Shown: in pieces, positions 63,147-64,000 of the stretch
How positions within the stretch are numbered: position 1 is the stretch's first letter
How the letters are laid out: each line of letters starts with the position of its first letter
Assembly: GCA_041879425.1 (NCBI GenBank)
Contig: CP090854.1
Location: forward strand, 496,001 to 560,000
DNA: 64,000 nt
Reading direction: 5' to 3'
DNA from: Vibrio pomeroyi
GTDB taxonomy: Bacteria > Pseudomonadota > Gammaproteobacteria > Enterobacterales > Vibrionaceae
The notes under the pieces: generated by a model
Database searches by the model: none
The model's input: only the letters and a program-made list of their open reading frames with translations
Told to the model about the DNA's origin: nothing
Translations under genes and position numbers: made by a program

Positions 63147-63875
63147 CTACATCTTGAGATAAAAATCTTTAGTAAGTGCAATAAATGCTGCGCTATAACC
63201 ACCCTGATGATGAATTGTAAGCGATTCACGCTGCAAATCTTGCTCACAAGCAGGATTTTTAGATAACTCAAACAGGATTCGGCTCGCGGGTTTCTTGTCT
63301 GTTGTTTTCACATCAAGGCGCTTTGCTAAGTACCAACCACACTGCTGGGCAAGCTTGATGAAGCCTTCTCCCTCTGGCGTTGGCAGTATGAAACTGGCCG
63401 TCGCAGAGTCGGTTGTTATCTCGAAGCAGCGCTTCGCAAGATCAAGGTGATCCAAGCTGTCTGTATGTCTGGCTGTGGCTCTTTGGCTTTGCTGTGCTTG
63501 TTCGCCAGAGTTGAAGTAGGGCGGGTTACAGATGATCGCATCAAACCTCTGTGGAAAGTTTGCCGTTAATACGCTGTCGTGATGAAGCGAGACACGATCT
63601 TGCCAAGGTGACTGCTCAATATTGATGGTCGCTGCATCAATGGCGTGCTGATCAATGTCGATCGCTGAGATAGCGGCATCTTCAAAGCGCTGTGCTGTCA
63701 TCAAGGCTAGCAACCCTGTGCCTGTTCCTATGTCGAGTACCGATGATTTCGGCGCAAGGCTCATCCACGCACCAAGTAGCACGCCATCGGTGCTGACCGG
63801 CATACCGCTCTGCCCACCGTAAATAGAGAATTTCTTAAAATTGAAGCTTTTGGTTTCTATTGTTTTGTCTTTCAT
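63147..63875 (-). CDS. trmN6: tRNA1(Val) (adenine(37)-N6)-methyltransferase TrmN6
   Basis: TrmN6 (YfiC) methylates A37 of tRNA1(Val) using S-adenosylmethionine. The 242-residue protein has the Rossmann-like methyltransferase fold: [19 protein letters not shown] at the N-terminus, [19 protein letters not shown] (motif I, near residue 45), [11 protein letters not shown], and the N6-adenine catalytic motif NPPYF (near 117). It is next to srmB in E. coli too, but there the two are divergent; here both read leftwards. The remaining 125 bases to the window end hold no gene. Confidence 0.94.
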   Translation of the reverse strand: MKDKTIETKSFNFKKFSIYGGQSGMPVSTDGVLLGAWMSLAPKSSVLDIGTGTGLLALMTAQRFEDAAISAIDIDQHAIDAATINIEQSPWQDRVSLHHDSVLTANFPQRFDAIICNPPYFNSGEQAQQSQRATARHTDSLDHLDLAKRCFEITTDSATASFILPTPEGEGFIKLAQQCGWYLAKRLDVKTTDKKPASRILFELSKNPACEQDLQRESLTIHHQGGYSAAFIALTKDFYLKM

Positions 63876-64000
63876 GAATGTTCTGAGTATCGAGATATTT
63901 TAAGTGATTGGCTCTAATGTTAACCACTTGTATGAATCAATGTTCTGCTTGGTGATTTATTGTTGTGAATTATGGTTAGTTTATAATTATGGCTATTTTT

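Overview
This window is a chromosomal segment of a Vibrio, most likely from the Splendidus clade or a close relative. The evidence is gene order and protein similarity: a division and cell wall (dcw) cluster without ddl between murC and ftsQ, two complete tandem glutamate synthase pairs, arcB and arcA side by side, and many proteins close to Escherichia coli orthologues but in Vibrio-type order. No rRNA, tRNA, prophage, complete insertion sequence or CRISPR array was seen. Almost everything is core genome; the unusual material lies in intergenic DNA.

Layout. 1-11090 (+): the end of murF, then mraY, murD, ftsW, murG, murC, ftsQ, ftsA, ftsZ and lpxC, making peptidoglycan precursor, the divisome core and lipid A. 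11479-14938 (+): secA and mutT, separated by two palindromic repeat-like elements. 15046-20745 (+): dapB, then carAB behind a strong promoter and a tandem ArgR-type operator; carA keeps the UUG start known from E. coli. 20941-27200: a TSUP-family transporter, a convergent LysR regulator, a flavodoxin-like protein with an operator-like inverted repeat, and a minus-strand cluster mtnN-cobD-btuF-TRIC joining methylthioadenosine salvage to cobalamin use, then a DUF1499 lipoprotein.

27370-39707 (-): two paralogous gltB-gltD pairs. The left pair is the E. coli type; the right pair is the long-GltB type. 40238-46830: yhcC, a PAS-GGDEF diguanylate cyclase, arcB, a small lipoprotein gene, and convergent arcA. 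The 578-base arcA/rraA interval holds a perfect FNR-type box, an ArcA-like direct repeat and a highly foldable leader ahead of an rraA-like gene. 48662-53598 (+): thr promoter, Thr/Ile-rich leader peptide, attenuator and thrABC.

53780-63875: FMN reductase, grcA (with an FNR class II-like promoter), nfo, an overlooked 36-codon His-rich ORF with its own promoter and strong Shine-Dalgarno sequence, a 264-bp MITE-like element, ung, a hemerythrin protein, DUF3545, an Ala/Gly:Na+ symporter, yaaA, srmB and trmN6. In E. coli these genes belong to two separate neighbourhoods (thr-yaaA-yaaJ and grcA-ung / srmB-trmN6).

The best candidates for something new are the structured leader RNA before the rraA-like gene, the His-rich micro-ORF at 56313, and the two inverted-repeat elements. 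A Cys-to-Tyr change at ArcB residue 241, a redox cysteine in E. coli, also deserves a look. All calls come from reading the sequence; no searches were run.
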